Assembly: GCA_026225945.1 (NCBI GenBank)
Contig: JAMJFZ010000694.1
Location: 186,001-250,000, forward strand
DNA from: Cricetomys ansorgei
Lineage: Eukaryota; Chordata; Mammalia; Rodentia; Nesomyidae
Length of the DNA stretch: 64,000 bases
Direction of reading: 5' to 3'
Below the pieces are notes generated by a model. That model saw only the letters and a program-made list of their open reading frames with translations. It was not told the DNA's origin and did no database searches. Made by a program: the position numbers and the translations under genes. Below are positions 48,168 through 60,743 of this stretch, in pieces (the stretch's first letter is position 1; each line of letters starts with the position of its first letter).

Positions 48168-49485
48168 GAGGATTGTGACCTTGACATCTGTATATATTTT
48201 TCTGATTCTCTAGAACTCCCCTCATCTTCAGAGTAGACATGGGACACTTTCAAGTGTACAGGAGCAGCCCAGCCACCATCCACAAAGGAAGGCAGGGCTC
48301 TGACTTTTTCAATGCATGCCCATGGGATTCAAGCAAAGCCTACAACAATCCAGGGAGCTTCAGAACATCCAGCACTTCTCCAAGGGCTTTTCCAGGCTTC
48401 TTAACAAATCCTGGAGATGACGGTGGATTCTCCTCCAGGGCACTTATCTCTTTGGCCTCCCAGCTCATGTGTCCAAGTGGCTCGGCCCAGACCCACACAT
48501 ACATGGGGCCCTACTGAGAATTCCCCACCTGAGGACGAGTACTCCTCACATGGCACAGGGAGAGAATTTGTGCTGCCACATCTGCCCCCCCACCGTGGTC
48601 CCAAGGTCCTTATTGGTTTACCCAAGGGCCTGTGACTCTCCATACCGAAAGAGTGGAGTCTTCCACCTCTTCCATCCTGTAAATAGTACCAATCCAGCTC
48701 TCCTCATAGTACCTGAAGGCACTTGTGTTGCACTGCTAACAAGAGGACACCCAAAGTGGTAGACACTGCCCTAGGAGGTTTCAATCCTTCCCAGTAAGGT
48801 CTAGCTGGCTTAGGTCATCCCGGTACCATGCCACAGGGTCCCAGACCCTCATCCCATGCTCAAGGAGACCTCACATCTCAGTCCTCAGTATAAGGACACC
48901 TTGATCTTACTCTTCTCTTTGGCTCTCCAGAACTACCCCAGACTTCTGAAAGGATTCCTGAGACTTCTACTCACAGGTACAGTGCTGCAGGTACCCAAGC
49001 CAATGTTGGTGAGACAAGGGAGACACCCCAGGTGACTCCTGGACTCAAGGGTGGCACATGGGTACACAAGGATAACCTGCTTACAGTACCACACCACTCC
49101 AAGGGGGAGGTGAAATTTATTCAAGGCCAGGAGAGTGCCTGGGGCCTTCCACACCTGGGACTAGAACCCATTTTCCCTGGGCATCGTGTTCCCTTGGACC
49201 ACTGTGGTTCCAGCCTCAGCTTCTGACACTGTCCACAACCACAGACTGCAGTTTCACACCTATCCCTTCACAAGCAGCTGGGCTCACTGAGTCTGCACCA
49301 GCAAAGTTGGCCCTTTAAGCCTCTTCTCCAAAAAAAGAAATTTCATTCAGTCCCTTCAGCACATGGAGGCCTCTGCACATTAACAATAGGAACCCTGGGT
49401 GTGTTATGCCTGCTCCCCTTACTGCCATGGGACCCCTAGTCCTACCCTCTAGGCTGAGGAGGACCTCCTCTCAATGGACACGTCT
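48168..49485 (+). repeat. Array unit U3 (1,318 bp)
   Basis: The D-box frame meets an in-frame TAG at 48,234 (GAGTAGACA where most units read GAGGAGACA). The second D-box-like segment (GACACCTTGATCTTACTC) lies at about 48,893, 725 bases after the first. The two ADWSF-type segments (47,905 and 48,632) are 727 apart, showing the dimer structure. Confidence 0.9.
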
Positions 49486-50804
49486 AACGATTGTGACCTT
49501 GACAACATTCTACATTCCTCTGACTCTCTAGAACTCACCTCATCTTCAGAGGAGACAGGAGATACTTTCAAGTGTACAGGAGCGGCACAGCCACCATCCA
49601 AACAGAAGAGTGGGGCTCTGACACTTTCACTACAGGTGCATGCCACTTAATCAAAGCCCACAGCAATCCAGGGTGCTGCAGAACTACAGGACCTCTTCAA
49701 AGGCTTTCCTAGGCTTCTTCACATACTGTGGAGATGGTGGGAGGCCATCCCCATGGCACCAATTACTCTGCCCTTCCAGCTCATGTGTCCAAGGGACTCA
49801 GCCCAGAACCAAACACACTTTTGGACCCTGCTGAGCATTTACCTCTTGGGGACAAGGACTCCTCACATGGTACAGGGTGATAACTTGAGCTGCCACATTC
49901 AGCATCCTCACCAGGGTCCAAGGTCCTTTGCAATTCACACAAGGGCCTCTGACACTCTCCATACCTGCAAACTGGAGCTTTCAACCTCTCCCATACTATG
50001 AAGGTGACCCATATAGATTTCCTTCTATGACCCTAGGGCCCGTACATTGAACTCCTAATAAGACAACATGCAAAGAGGTGGACTCAGCCCTAGGAGGTTT
50101 CCATCAGTCTCACTCAAGTCCCGCTGGCTTACGTCACCCCAGTGCCATGCCAAAGGGCCCCAGCCCAACATCCCCTGCCCAAAGAGACCTCACACCTCAG
50201 TCCTCAGAAGAAGGAGACCTTGACATTGCTCTACACTTTGGAACTCCAGAACTCCCCCAGCCTGCTTAAAGCGTTCCTGAGACTTCCTCTCACAGGCACA
50301 GTGCTGCAGGTCACCAAACCAATGGTGGAGAGAAAGAGAGAGACACCCTAGGTGACTCCAGGAATTAAGGGAGGCCCAAGGCTAACCAAGGACCTGCTTA
50401 CAGTCCCACACCACTCCAATGGGGAGGTGAAATTTCTTCACGGGCAGGAAGGGACCTGGGGCCCTCCACACATGGGCCTGAAGCCCATTCTTGCAGGGAA
50501 CTTGGTTTCCTGGAACCAATGCGGTTCCAACCAAGGCCTCTGAAACTGTCCATACATGCAGACTGAAGTTTCACACCTTTCTCATCACAAGCCGCTGGGC
50601 TCACAGGTTTTGCTTCCAGCAAAGTTGGTCCCTTAAGCCTCTCCACCAACAAAAACAGATCTACTCAGTACCTGTCAGCACATGGAGTCCTCTTCAAATC
50701 AACAGCAGGAACCCTGGGGGGGCTCTGGCTTGCACTCCTCTGACCCATGGTTCCAAAGCCCTACCCTCCAGGCTCAGGTGGACCTCCTCACAATGGGCAT
50801 ATCT
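49486..50804 (+). repeat. Array unit U4 (1,319 bp)
   Basis: Anchor is degenerate (AACGATTGTGACC). Only ORFs of 60-84 codons remain, so frame disruptions are frequent. Confidence 0.9.
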
Positions 50805-52105
50805 GTGGATTGGAACCTTGACAAAAGTCTACATTCTTCTGACTCTCTAGGCTTCCCCTCATTTTCAGAGGAGACAGGACACTTTCATGTGTAAATGAGC
50901 AGCTGAACCATAATCCACACAGGGGGACGGGGCTCTTAGTCTTTCATTGCATGCCTATGGGACTCAAGCACATCCCACAGCAATCGAGGGAGCTGCAAAA
51001 CCTTCAGCGCCTTTCCTATGGCAACCCAGGTTTCCTCACAACCATGGAGGTGGTTGAGGCCCAACCTCCTGGGCATCCATCTCTCTGGCCTCCAAGCCCA
51101 TGTGTCTGCCTTGGACCCAAACACACTTGGGGCCCTGCAGAACATTCTCCTCCTGGAGACGAGGACTCCTCACATGGCACAAGGAGAGAACTTGTGCTGC
51201 AATATTCTGCCTCCTCACCAGGATCCCAAGGCCTTTGCAGTTTGCCAAAGGGCCTCTGACTCTATTCCTGCAGATTGAAGGTTTCAACCTCACCCATCCT
51301 GTGAAGGGGACCCATCCAGCTCTCCTCCTATCACCTGGGGGCACTTACATCACACTACAAACAAAAGGACATCCAACTGGTAGACTCTGCCCTACAAGTT
51401 TTCCATCCCTCTCACTCAGGTCACGCTGGCTTAGGTCATCACTGAGCCATGCCGCAGGACCCCTGCCCCACATCCCATGTCCAAGGAGAATTCAAACCTC
51501 AGTTCTAGAAGAAAGAGACCTTGACCTTCCTCTACTCTTTGGCTCTCCAAATCTCCCCCCACCTGCTGAAACAGTTCCTGAGATTACCATTCACAGGCAC
51601 AGTGCTGCAGGTCCCCAAAACAATGGTGGAGGGTCAAGGGGAGACACTCCAGGTGTCCCCTGGACTCAAGGGTGGCACATGGTTACCCAATGACAATCTG
51701 ATTACAGTTCCACACCAATCCAAGGGGGAGGTGTAATTAGTTCATGGACAGAAGGGGATCTGGGACCTTCTGTAACTGGGACTAGAGCCCATTCTTTCTG
51801 GGCACCGGGTTCCTTGGGACCACTGCCATTTGAGCCTGGGCTACTGACATTCTACATACACGCAGACTGGAGTTTCATACCTATCCATTAACTGGCACCT
51901 GGGCTCACTGGTCGGCACCATCCAAGTTGGTCCATTAAGCCTCTCCTCTAAAAGAAGCAGATCCATTCAGTCATCCTCAGCACATGAAGGCCTCATCAGT
52001 CCAAAAGCAGTAACCCTGGGTGGCTTATGCCTGCACCACTCCACCCCACAGGTCACCAGCCTTGCCCTCAAGGCTCAGGTGGACATCCTCACAATGGACA
52101 CATCT
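50805..52105 (+). repeat. Array unit U5 (1,301 bp)
   Basis: Contains a 197-codon ORF (51,100-51,693) whose last ~60 codons carry the second-half box ERDLDLPLLFGSPNLPPPAE in the common frame. The segment 51,231-51,420 is the closest relative (184 of 190 identical) of the extra segment in U6. Confidence 0.9.
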
Positions 52106-52424
52106 GAGGATTGGGACTTTGACATCATTCTACATTCTTCTCAATCTCTAGAACTCCTCTCATGTTCAGAGGAGACAGGGGACACTTTCAAGTGTACAAG
52201 AGCGGCCGAGACACCATCCATGCAGGAGGGAGGGAAAATGACTCTTTCATTGCAGGCCAATGGGACTCAAATATAGCCCACAGCAAAACAGGGAGCTTCA
52301 GAACTCCCAACACCGCTCCAAGGATTTTCCAAGGCTTCTACACATACCCTGAAGGTGGCATTGAACTCTTGCCCTCGGCATCTATCTCTCTGTCCTCCCA
52401 GCTCATGTGTCCTAGGGGCTCAGG

Positions 52425-52671
52425 CTGGAACTACACACACATTGTGCCCTGCTGAGCATTCCCTTCCTGGGGAGGACAACTCCTCTCATGGCAAAGGTAG
52501 AGAACTTGTGCCGCCACATTCTACCTCCTCACCAAGATCCAAATATTCTTTGCAGTTTGCCCAAGAGCCTCTGACTCTCTCTGTAACTGCAGACACAGGG
52601 ATACACTTCAGGTGAGTTGTCCTCCCCAGGAAGGGAATGCTCAGCAGGGCACAATGTGTGTGTAGTTCCAG
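52425..52671. repeat. Perfect 56-bp inverted repeat with 135-bp spacer
   Basis: Left arm 52,425-52,480 and right arm 52,616-52,671 are exact reverse complements over 56 bases. The left arm is the normal array sequence; the right arm is an inverted copy found in no other unit of the window. Confidence 0.97.
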
Positions 52672-52859
52672 CCTTTGCAGTTTGCCAAAGGGCCTCTGAC
52701 TCTATTCCTGCAGATTGAAGGTTTCAACCTCACCCATCCTGTGAAGGAGACCCATCCAGCTCTCCTCCTATCACCTGGGGACACTTACATCACACTACAA
52801 ACAAGAGGACATCCAACTGGTAGACTCTGCCCTATGAGTTTTCCATACCTCTCACTCAG

Positions 52860-53151
52860 GTGGAACTCTCAAAAACTCTCACCCAGTGAAGAGGATCCAT
52901 GCAGCTCTGCTCCTAGGACCTGGGAGCCCTTACGTTGCACTGCTAACAAGAGGATATCCAAAGTGGTAGACTCTTCCCTATGAGGTTTCCATCACTCTCA
53001 CTCAGGTGGAACTCTCAAAAACTCTCACCCAGTGAAGAGGATCCATGCAGCTCTGCTCCTAGGACCTGGGAGCCCTTATGCTGCACTGCTAACAAGAGGA
53101 TATCCAAAGTGGTAGACTCTTCCCTAGGAGGTTTCCATCACTCTCACTCAG
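52860..53151 (+). repeat. 146-bp direct tandem duplication
   Basis: Copies 52,860-53,005 and 53,006-53,151 differ at only three positions, far fewer than neighbouring units differ from each other, so this duplication is recent. Confidence 0.95.
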
Positions 53152-53839
53152 GTCACGCAGGCTTAGGTCATCCCGGTGCCATGCCACAGTGCACCATGCC
53201 CACATCCCCTTCCCAAGGAGAACTCACAACGCCATCTTCAGAAGAAGGATACCTTGGCCTTACTCTTCTCTTTGGCTCTCCAGAACTCCCCCGCCTGCTG
53301 AAAGGGTTCCTGAGAATTCCACTCACAGGAACAGTGCTGCAAGCAAGCAAACAAATGGTGGATAGACACGGTGATACACTTCAGGTGATTCCTGTACTCA
53401 AGGACCGCACATGGCAACCCAAGGAAGACCTGCTTACAGTCTCACACCACTCCAAGTGGGAGGTGAAATTTCTTCACTGCCAAGAGGGGAACTAGGGCCC
53501 TCGACACCTGGGCCTGAAGCCCATTCTCCCTGGGCATCGGGTTCTTTGGGACCACTGCACTTCAAACCTGGGCTTCTGACACTCTCCATACCCGCAGACT
53601 GCAGTTTCACCCCTATCCATTCACAGGCAGCTCAGCTCACTGGGTTTCAATCTAGCTAAGTTGTCCCCTTAAGCCTCTCCTACAAAAAAAGTAGATCCAC
53701 TCAGTCCCCCTCAGTGCATGGAGACCAACTCACATCAACAGCATTAACTCTGGGTGGCTTAGGAGTGCAATCATCCACCACAAGAGGCACCAGGCCTACC
53801 CTCCAGGATCAGGTTCATCTCCTCACAATGGACACATCT

Positions 53840-55152
53840 GAGGATTTGGACCTTAACAACATTCTACATTCTTCTGACTCTATGGAACTCCCCTCTTCTT
53901 CAGAGGAGACAGGGAACACTTCCAAGTGTACAGGAATGGCACAGCCACCATCCACACAGGAGGGTAGGCCTTTGAGTCTTTCATTGGAGGCCCATGGGAC
54001 TCAAGCAAAGCCCACAGCAATCTAGGTAGCAGCAGAACATCCAGGGCCTCTGAAAGGACTTTCCCAGGATTCTTCACATACCCAGGAGGCGGCAGGAGCC
54101 CATCTACCTAGGCACCAATCTCTCTGGACTCCCAGCTCATGTGTCCGAGGGACTCCTATCAGAACCACAAACACTTGGGGTCCTGCTGAGCATTCCCCTC
54201 CTGGGGACAAGGACTCCTCACATGGCATAGGGAGTGAGTGTGTGTTGCTATATTCTGTGTCCTCACCAGGGTCCAAAGGTCCTTTGCAGTTCACCCAAGG
54301 GCCTCTGACACTCTTCATACCTGAACACTGGAGCTTTCAACCTCTCCAATACTGTGAAGGGGGCCTATCAAGATAACCTCCTCAGACCTAGGGGCCCTTA
54401 ATGTTGCATTGCTAACAAGAGGACTTCCAAAGCCCTAGACTCAGCCCTAGGAGGTATCCATCCCGTTCACTTTGGTAACACTGACTTAAGTCATCCTGGT
54501 GCCATTCCACAGGTCCCAAGTCCCATAACACCCAAAAAAGGAGACCTCACACTTTAGTCCTCAGAAGAAACCATACTCTTCTGTTTGGCTCTCAAGAACT
54601 CCCCAAGACTGCTGAAAGGGTTCCTGTAACTTCCACTCACTGGCACAATGCTGCAGGTCCACAAAACAATAGTGGAGAGACATGGGGATACACACAAAGT
54701 GACCCCAGTACTCAAGGTCGGCAAATTTCTGCCCATTGACGATCTGCTTACAGTCCCACATAACTCCAAGAGGGAGGTGAAATTTCTTCACTGCAAGGAG
54801 GGAACCTGAGGTCATCCAGACCTGGGCCTGGAGCCGATTCTCCTTTGGCACCGAGTTCCTTGGTACCACTGCGGTTCCTGTATGGGCCTCTGACACTGTC
54901 CATACCCTGAGAATGGAGTTTCACACCTATCTCTCCACAGGCACCTGTGCTCACCGGCTCTGCTTTCATCAAAGTTGGCCCCATAAGCCCTCCTCTAAAA
55001 GAAGCAGATCAACTCAGTCACCCTCAGCACATGGAGGCCTCCTCACATCAACAGCAGGAACCCTGGAGGGCTCTGGCATGCACCCCTGGACCCCAATGGG
55101 CCTCATGCCTAACCTCCTTGCTCAAGTGGATCTTCTCAAAATAGACACATCT
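53840..55152 (+). repeat. Array unit U7 (1,313 bp)
   Basis: A 103-codon ORF (53,714-54,025) runs through the D-box in the common frame and stops at the TAG in CAATCTAGG, where other units read CAATCCAGG. Confidence 0.9.
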
Positions 55153-56461
55153 TAGGATTGGGACCTTCACAGCAGTCTACACTCTTCAGACTCTCTAGAA
55201 AACCCCTCATCTTCAGAGAAGACATGAGATTCTTTCAAGTGCACAGGAGCGGCCGAACCACCATCCACACAGAAGGACAGGGCTCTGACTCTTTCATTGC
55301 ATGACCATGGGACTCAAGCAAAGCCCACAGCAATCTAGGTAGCAGCATTACATCCAGGGACTCTACAAGGGGTTCCAATGCTTCCTCAAATACCATGGAG
55401 GAGGCGGGGACCCATCCCCCTGGGCACCAATATCACTGGTCTCCCATTTCAAATGTCCAAGGGATTTGGCCCGGAACCACAAACACGTGGGGCCCTGCTG
55501 AGCATTCCCCTCCTGGGGATGATGAATTCTCACATGGCACAGGGAGAGAATTTGTGCTATCACATTCTGCCTCATCAACAGGGTCTTAAGGTCCTTTGCA
55601 GTTCACCCAAGGGGTCTGACACTCTCCATACCTGAAGGCTGAACCTTTCAACCTCTCCCATCTACTGAAGGGAACCCATCAAGCTATCCTTTAGCACCAG
55701 GGGGCCCTTATGTCATACTGCTGACAAGAGGACATCCAAATGGTAGACTCTACCCTAAGAAGTTTCCATCCCTCTCACTCAGGTCACGCAGGATAGGGTC
55801 ATCCCAGTGCCATGACACAAGACCCCAGCCCCACATCACCCTCCCAAGGAGACCTCACAACTCAGATCTCAGAAGAAAGAGACCTTGACCTTATTCTTCT
55901 CATTGGCTCTCCAGAACTCCACCTGCCTGGGAGGGTTCCTGAGACTTCCACTCACAGGCACAGAGATTTAGGTCCACAAAGCAAAGGTGACGAGACAGGG
56001 AGAGACACCTCAGGTGACCCCTGAACTCAAGGGTGTATCAGGGCTACCCAAGGACAACTGGCTTACACTCCAACACCACTCCAAGGAGAGGTGAAATTTC
56101 TTCACGGCTAGAAGGGGACCTGGAGCACTTCACACCTGGGCCTGGAGCCCTTTCACCCTGGGCACTGGGTTCCCTGGAACAACTGTGGATTGAGCCTGGG
56201 CTTCTGACACTGTCCATACCTGCAGACTGGAGTTTCACGCCTGTACCTTCCAGGCAGCTAGGCTCACTGTGTCTGCAGCAGCAAAGTTGACACCCTAAGC
56301 TTCTCCTCTAAAAGAAATCAAATCGAGTCCCACTCAGCACATGAAGGGCTCCTCACATCAACAGAAGAAACTCTGGGTGGCTTAGGCCTGCAACCCTCCA
56401 CCCTCTGGATCCCAGCCTTGCCCTCCAGGCTCAGGTGGACCTCATCACCACGGACACATCT
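55153..56461 (+). repeat. Array unit U8 (1,309 bp)
   Basis: The D-box is damaged (CTTAGGATTGGGACCTTCAC), with an in-frame TAG at its start. The unit shares a GGATA variant near 55,792 with U10 (58,391), suggesting exchange between alternate units. Confidence 0.9.
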
Positions 56462-57752
56462 GAGGATTGGGACCTTGACATCATTCTACATTCTTTTGGT
56501 TCTCTAGAACTCCCTTCTTTTTCAGAGGAGACAGGGGAAACTTTAAAGTGTAGAGGAGCCACATAGTCACCATCCACACAGGAGGGGCGGGAATATGACA
56601 CTTTCACTGCATGCCCATTGGAATCAAGCACAGCCCACAGCAATCCAGGGAGCTTCAGAACATCCAGTGCCTCTCCATGGATTTTCCCAGGCTTCTACAC
56701 ATACCCTGGAGGCAGCGGTGGACTCTCACTGTGGGCACCCATCTCTCTGGCCTCCCAGCTCATATGTACAAGGGTCTCGGCCTGAAACCACACACACATG
56801 GAACCCTTCTGAGCATTCCCCTTCTTGGGACGAGAACTTCTCACATGTCACAGGGCGATAAGTTTTGCTGCCACATTCTGCCTCATCACCAGGGTCCTGA
56901 GGTTCTTTGCAGTCTGCCCAAGGGCATATGACTCTCTCTGTACCTGCAGCCTGGAGCTTTCAACCACTCCCATCCTGTGAAGAGGACCCATGCAGCACTG
57001 CTCCTAGGACCTGGGGGCCTTTACCTTGCACTGCTAACTAGAGGACATCCAAAGTAGTAGACTCTGCCTTAGGAGGTTTCCATCACTCTCACTCAGGTCA
57101 CGCAGGCTTATCCCGGTGCCATGCCTCAGGGCCCCAGGCCCACATTAACCACCAAAGGAGAACTCACACCTCAGTCCTCAGAAGGAGGATACCTTGGCCT
57201 TACTCTTCTCTTTGGCTCTCCAGAACTCTCCCGCCTGCTGAAAGGGTTCCTGAGAATTCCACTCACAGGAACAGTGCTGCAAGCAAGCAAACAAATGGTG
57301 GATAGACCTGGGGAGACATTTCAGGTCAAGCCAAGGATGACCTGCTTACAGTCTCACACCACTCCAAGTGGAAGGAGAAAATTTCTTCTCCGCCAGGAGG
57401 TGACCTGGGGCACTCCACACCTGGGTCTGGAGCACTTTCTCCATGGGCACCGGGTACCTTGGGTGCACTGGGGTTCCAGCCAGGGTCTCTGACACTGTCC
57501 ATGAACACAGACTGGAGTTTCACACCTATCCCTTCAAATGTAGCAAGGCTCACCTTGTGTGCTTCCATCAAAGTTGGATCATTAAATCTCTCCTTCAAAA
57601 AAAGCAGATCCACTCAGTCCCCCTCGTCACATGGATGCCTCCTCACATCAACAACAGGAAACCTTGGGGGCTCAGGCCTGCACCCCTCATCCCCACTGGG
57701 CCCAAGTCCTACCGTCCAGGATCACGTGGACCTTCTCAAAATGGACACATCT
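56462..57752 (+). repeat. Array unit U9 (1,291 bp)
   Basis: Shorter by about 24 bases near 57,326, where the CTC-AAGG-CACATGG stretch is missing. It shares several variants with U6, three units away: CATCACTCTCACTCAGGTCA followed by CGCAGG, and the AAGCAAGCAAACAAATGGTG stretch (57,280-57,299, versus 53,340-53,359). Confidence 0.9.
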
Positions 57753-57761
57753 GAGGATTGA
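57459..57761 (+). pseudogene. ORF linking first-half box to D-box in one frame
   Basis: A 100-codon frame carries a damaged ADWSF box (LTLSMNTDWSFTPIPS), the SIKVGSLNLSFKKSRSTQS decapeptide-like stretch and the start of the D-box (MDTSED) before a TGA at 57,759. It is direct evidence that these boxes belong to one frame. No family recognised. Confidence 0.35.
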
Positions 57762-59040
57762 GACCTTGAAAGCAGTCTACATTCTTCTGATTCTCTAGAA
57801 ATCCTGTCATCTTCAGAGGCAACAGGGGACATTTTCAAGTGCAGAAGAGTGGGCCAGCCACCATCCACACAGAATGCTGGGGCTATGAGTCTTTCACTAC
57901 AATCCCATGGGACTCAAGAAAGTGCACAGTTATCCAGGTAGCTGCAGGACATCCAGGGCCTCTGCAACGGCTTTCCCATGCTTCTTCAAATACCCTAGAG
58001 GCGATGGGGGCCCATCCCCATGGGCACCAATATCACGGTCTTTCCAGCTCATGTGTCCATGGGATTTGAATCAAAACCACATACTCTTGGGGCCCTGCTG
58101 AGCATTCCCCTCCTGGGGATGAAGACACATCACATGGTTCAGTGAGAGAACTTGTGCTGCCACATTGTGCCTCATCACCAGGGTCCCAAGGTCCTTTGCG
58201 GTTCTTCCAAGAGTTCAGCTACTCTCCATATCTGCAGACTGTAACTTTCAAACACTCCTATCTTGTGAAGTGGACCCATCCATCTCTCCTTTAGCACCTG
58301 TGGGCCCTTATGTTGCACTACTGACAAGAGGACATCCAAAGTGGTAGACTCTGCCCTAAGAGATTTCCATCCCTCTCACTCAGGTCATGTTGGATAAGGT
58401 CATCTCGGTGCCATGCCACAAGGCCACAGACCAACATCACCCTCCAAGGAGACCTCACACTTCAGTTCTTAGAAGAAGGAAACCTTGACCTTATTCTTCT
58501 CATTGGCTCTCCAGAACTCCCCCTGCCACCTAAAAGGGTTCCTGAGACTTCCACTCACAGGCACAGTGCTATAGGATCCCAAAACAATGCTGAAGAGACC
58601 GGGGGAGACACCCCAAGGGACCCATGAACATAAGGGTGTCACATGGCTACCCAAGGACAACCTGCTTAGAGTCGCACACCAGTCCAAGGGGGAGGTGAAA
58701 TTTCTTCACCGCCAGAAGTGGACCTGGAGCCCACCATACATGGGCTTGGAACCCATTCTCTCTGGGCACAGGGGTACCTGACACCACTGCGTTTTGAGCC
58801 TGGGATTCTGACACTGTCCATACCCGAAGACTAGAGTTTCAGACCTATCCCTTCACAGGCAGCTGGAGTCACTGGTCTGCACCAGCAAAGTTTGCCCCTT
58901 GAGCCTCCCTTATAAAAAAATCAGGTCCACTACTTCCCCTTCAGCACATGGAGGCCTCCGCACATCAACATCCAGAACCATGGGTGGCTTAGGCCAGCAA
59001 CCTTCTGCCACACAGATCCACAGCTTTGCCCTCCAGGCTC
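57753..59040 (+). repeat. Array unit U10
   Basis: Begins with an in-frame TGA in the D-box (GAGGATTGA). The right boundary is approximate because the next anchor is deleted. Confidence 0.85.
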
Positions 59041-60281
59041 ATGGGACACTTTCAAGTGTACAGGAGGGGCCCAGCCACGTTCCACACAGGAGGGCAGGGG
59101 TCTGACTATTTCACTGCATTCCCATGGGACTCAAGTGCAGCTCATAGCAATACAGGGTGCTGCATAACCACCAGCACCTCTCCAAAGGCTTTCCCAGTCT
59201 TCTTCACATATCCTGGATGAGACAATGGCCTCTCCCCCGGGCACCCATCTCTCTGACTTCCCACCTTATGTGTACAAGAGGCTTGACTCTGAACCACACA
59301 CACTTGGGGCCATGCTGAGCTTTTTCATCTTGGGGATGAGGACGCATCACATGGCACAGGGTGAGAACTTGTGCTGCCACATTCTACCTTCTCACCATGT
59401 TCCCAAATCCTTTCCAGTTCGCCAAAGGGCCACTGACACTCTCCTTACCTTTAGATTGGAGCTTTCTACCTCTCCCATTCTGTGAAAGTGACCCCTCCAG
59501 CACTCCTCCTAGCACTTGGGGGCCCTTACATGGCACTGTTCACAAGAGGATATGCAAAGTGGTAGACTCTGCTCTTGGAGGTTTCTATCCCTCTCACTCA
59601 GGTCACGCTGGCTTAGATCATCCCTGAGCCATGCCTCAGGTCCCCATCCCCACATCCCCCACCTAAGGAGACCATATACCTCTGTCCTCAGAAGAAGGAG
59701 ACCTTGATCTTATTCTTCTTTGACTGTCCACAACTTCGCCTGCCTGCTGAAAGGGTTCCTGAGACTTCCACTCACAGGCACAATGCTACAGGTCCGCATA
59801 CCAATGGTGGAGAGACAGTGGGAGACACCCCAGGGTACCCCTGGACTTGAGATGGCACATGGATACCCAACGACATGCTTACAGTCTCAAACCACTCCAA
59901 GGGGGAAGTGAAATATCTTCACAGCCAGGAGGGGACCTGGGGCCCTACACAACTGGACCTGGAGCCCATTCTCCCTGGGCACCAGGTTCCATGGGTCCAC
60001 AGTGGTTCCAGTCAGGCCCTCTGACTCTGTAAATATCCGCAGACTGGAGTTTCACACATGTGCCTTCACAGGCATCTAGGCGCACCGGTTTTCCCACCAG
60101 CAAAATGGCCCATTAAGCCTCTCCTCCAAAAAAGCAGATCCATTTACTCCCCGTCAGCACATTGCAGTCTCCTCACATCAACAGCAGGAAATATATTTAG
60201 CTTAGGACTGCACCATCCACCCCACGGGGCCCCAGTACTGCCCTCCAGGCTCAGGTGGACCTCATCACAATGGACACATCT
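59041..60281 (+). repeat. Array unit U11, D-box deleted
   Basis: At about 59,040 the sequence jumps from CCAGGCTCA straight to TGGGACACTTTCAAGTG, losing ~106 bases that hold the whole acidic Ser-rich box. U10 plus U11 measure 2,529 bp, which with 106 restored equals two standard units. Confidence 0.9.
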
Positions 60282-60743
60282 GAGAATTGGGACATTGACA
60301 ACATTCTACATTTGTCTGACTCTCTAGAACTCCCTTCTTCAGAGGAGACAGGGGACACTTTCAAGTGTACAGGAGGGGCCCAGACACCATCCACACAGGA
60401 GGGTGGTGCTCTGACTATTTCAATGCATGCCCATGGAACTCAAGCACAGCCCACCACAATTCAGGGAGCTGCAGAACCTCCTGCGCCTCTCCAAGGGAAT
60501 TCCCAGTCATCCTCACATATCCGGGAGGCAGTCGAGTCCCCTACTACAGGGCAGCCATCTATTTATCCTCCCAGCTCATGTGTCCAAGGGGCTCGTCCCA
60601 AACCCACACACACTTGGGGCCCTGATGAGCATTCTCCTCCTGGGATGAGGACCCCTAAAGGAACAGGAAGAGAACTTGTGCTGCCACATTCTGCCTCATC
60701 ACCAGGGTCCCTAGGTCCATTGCAGTTGCCCAAGGACCTCTAA
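60255..60743 (+). pseudogene. 162-codon ORF in the common array frame
   Basis: The best preserved single-frame stretch of the first half unit: D-box, ETGDTFKCTG, a Gln/Thr/Ala-rich part, PPSSCVQGA, then TGRELVLPHSASSPGS. It ends just before the second ADWSF box. One codon is missing from the usual SSSEE run, keeping frame. No known domain seen. Confidence 0.3.

Larger units (their letters stand above)
52106..53839 (+). repeat. Array unit U6 (1,734 bp), rearranged
   Basis: About 417 bp longer than normal. The excess is explained by an inverted 56-bp copy (52,616-52,671), a 190-bp segment resembling U5 (52,671-52,860) and a 146-bp tandem duplication (52,860-53,005 and 53,006-53,151). A 171-codon ORF (52,980-53,495) spans the second repeat copy and the second-half D-box (EEGYLGLTLLFGSPELP). 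Confidence 0.95.
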
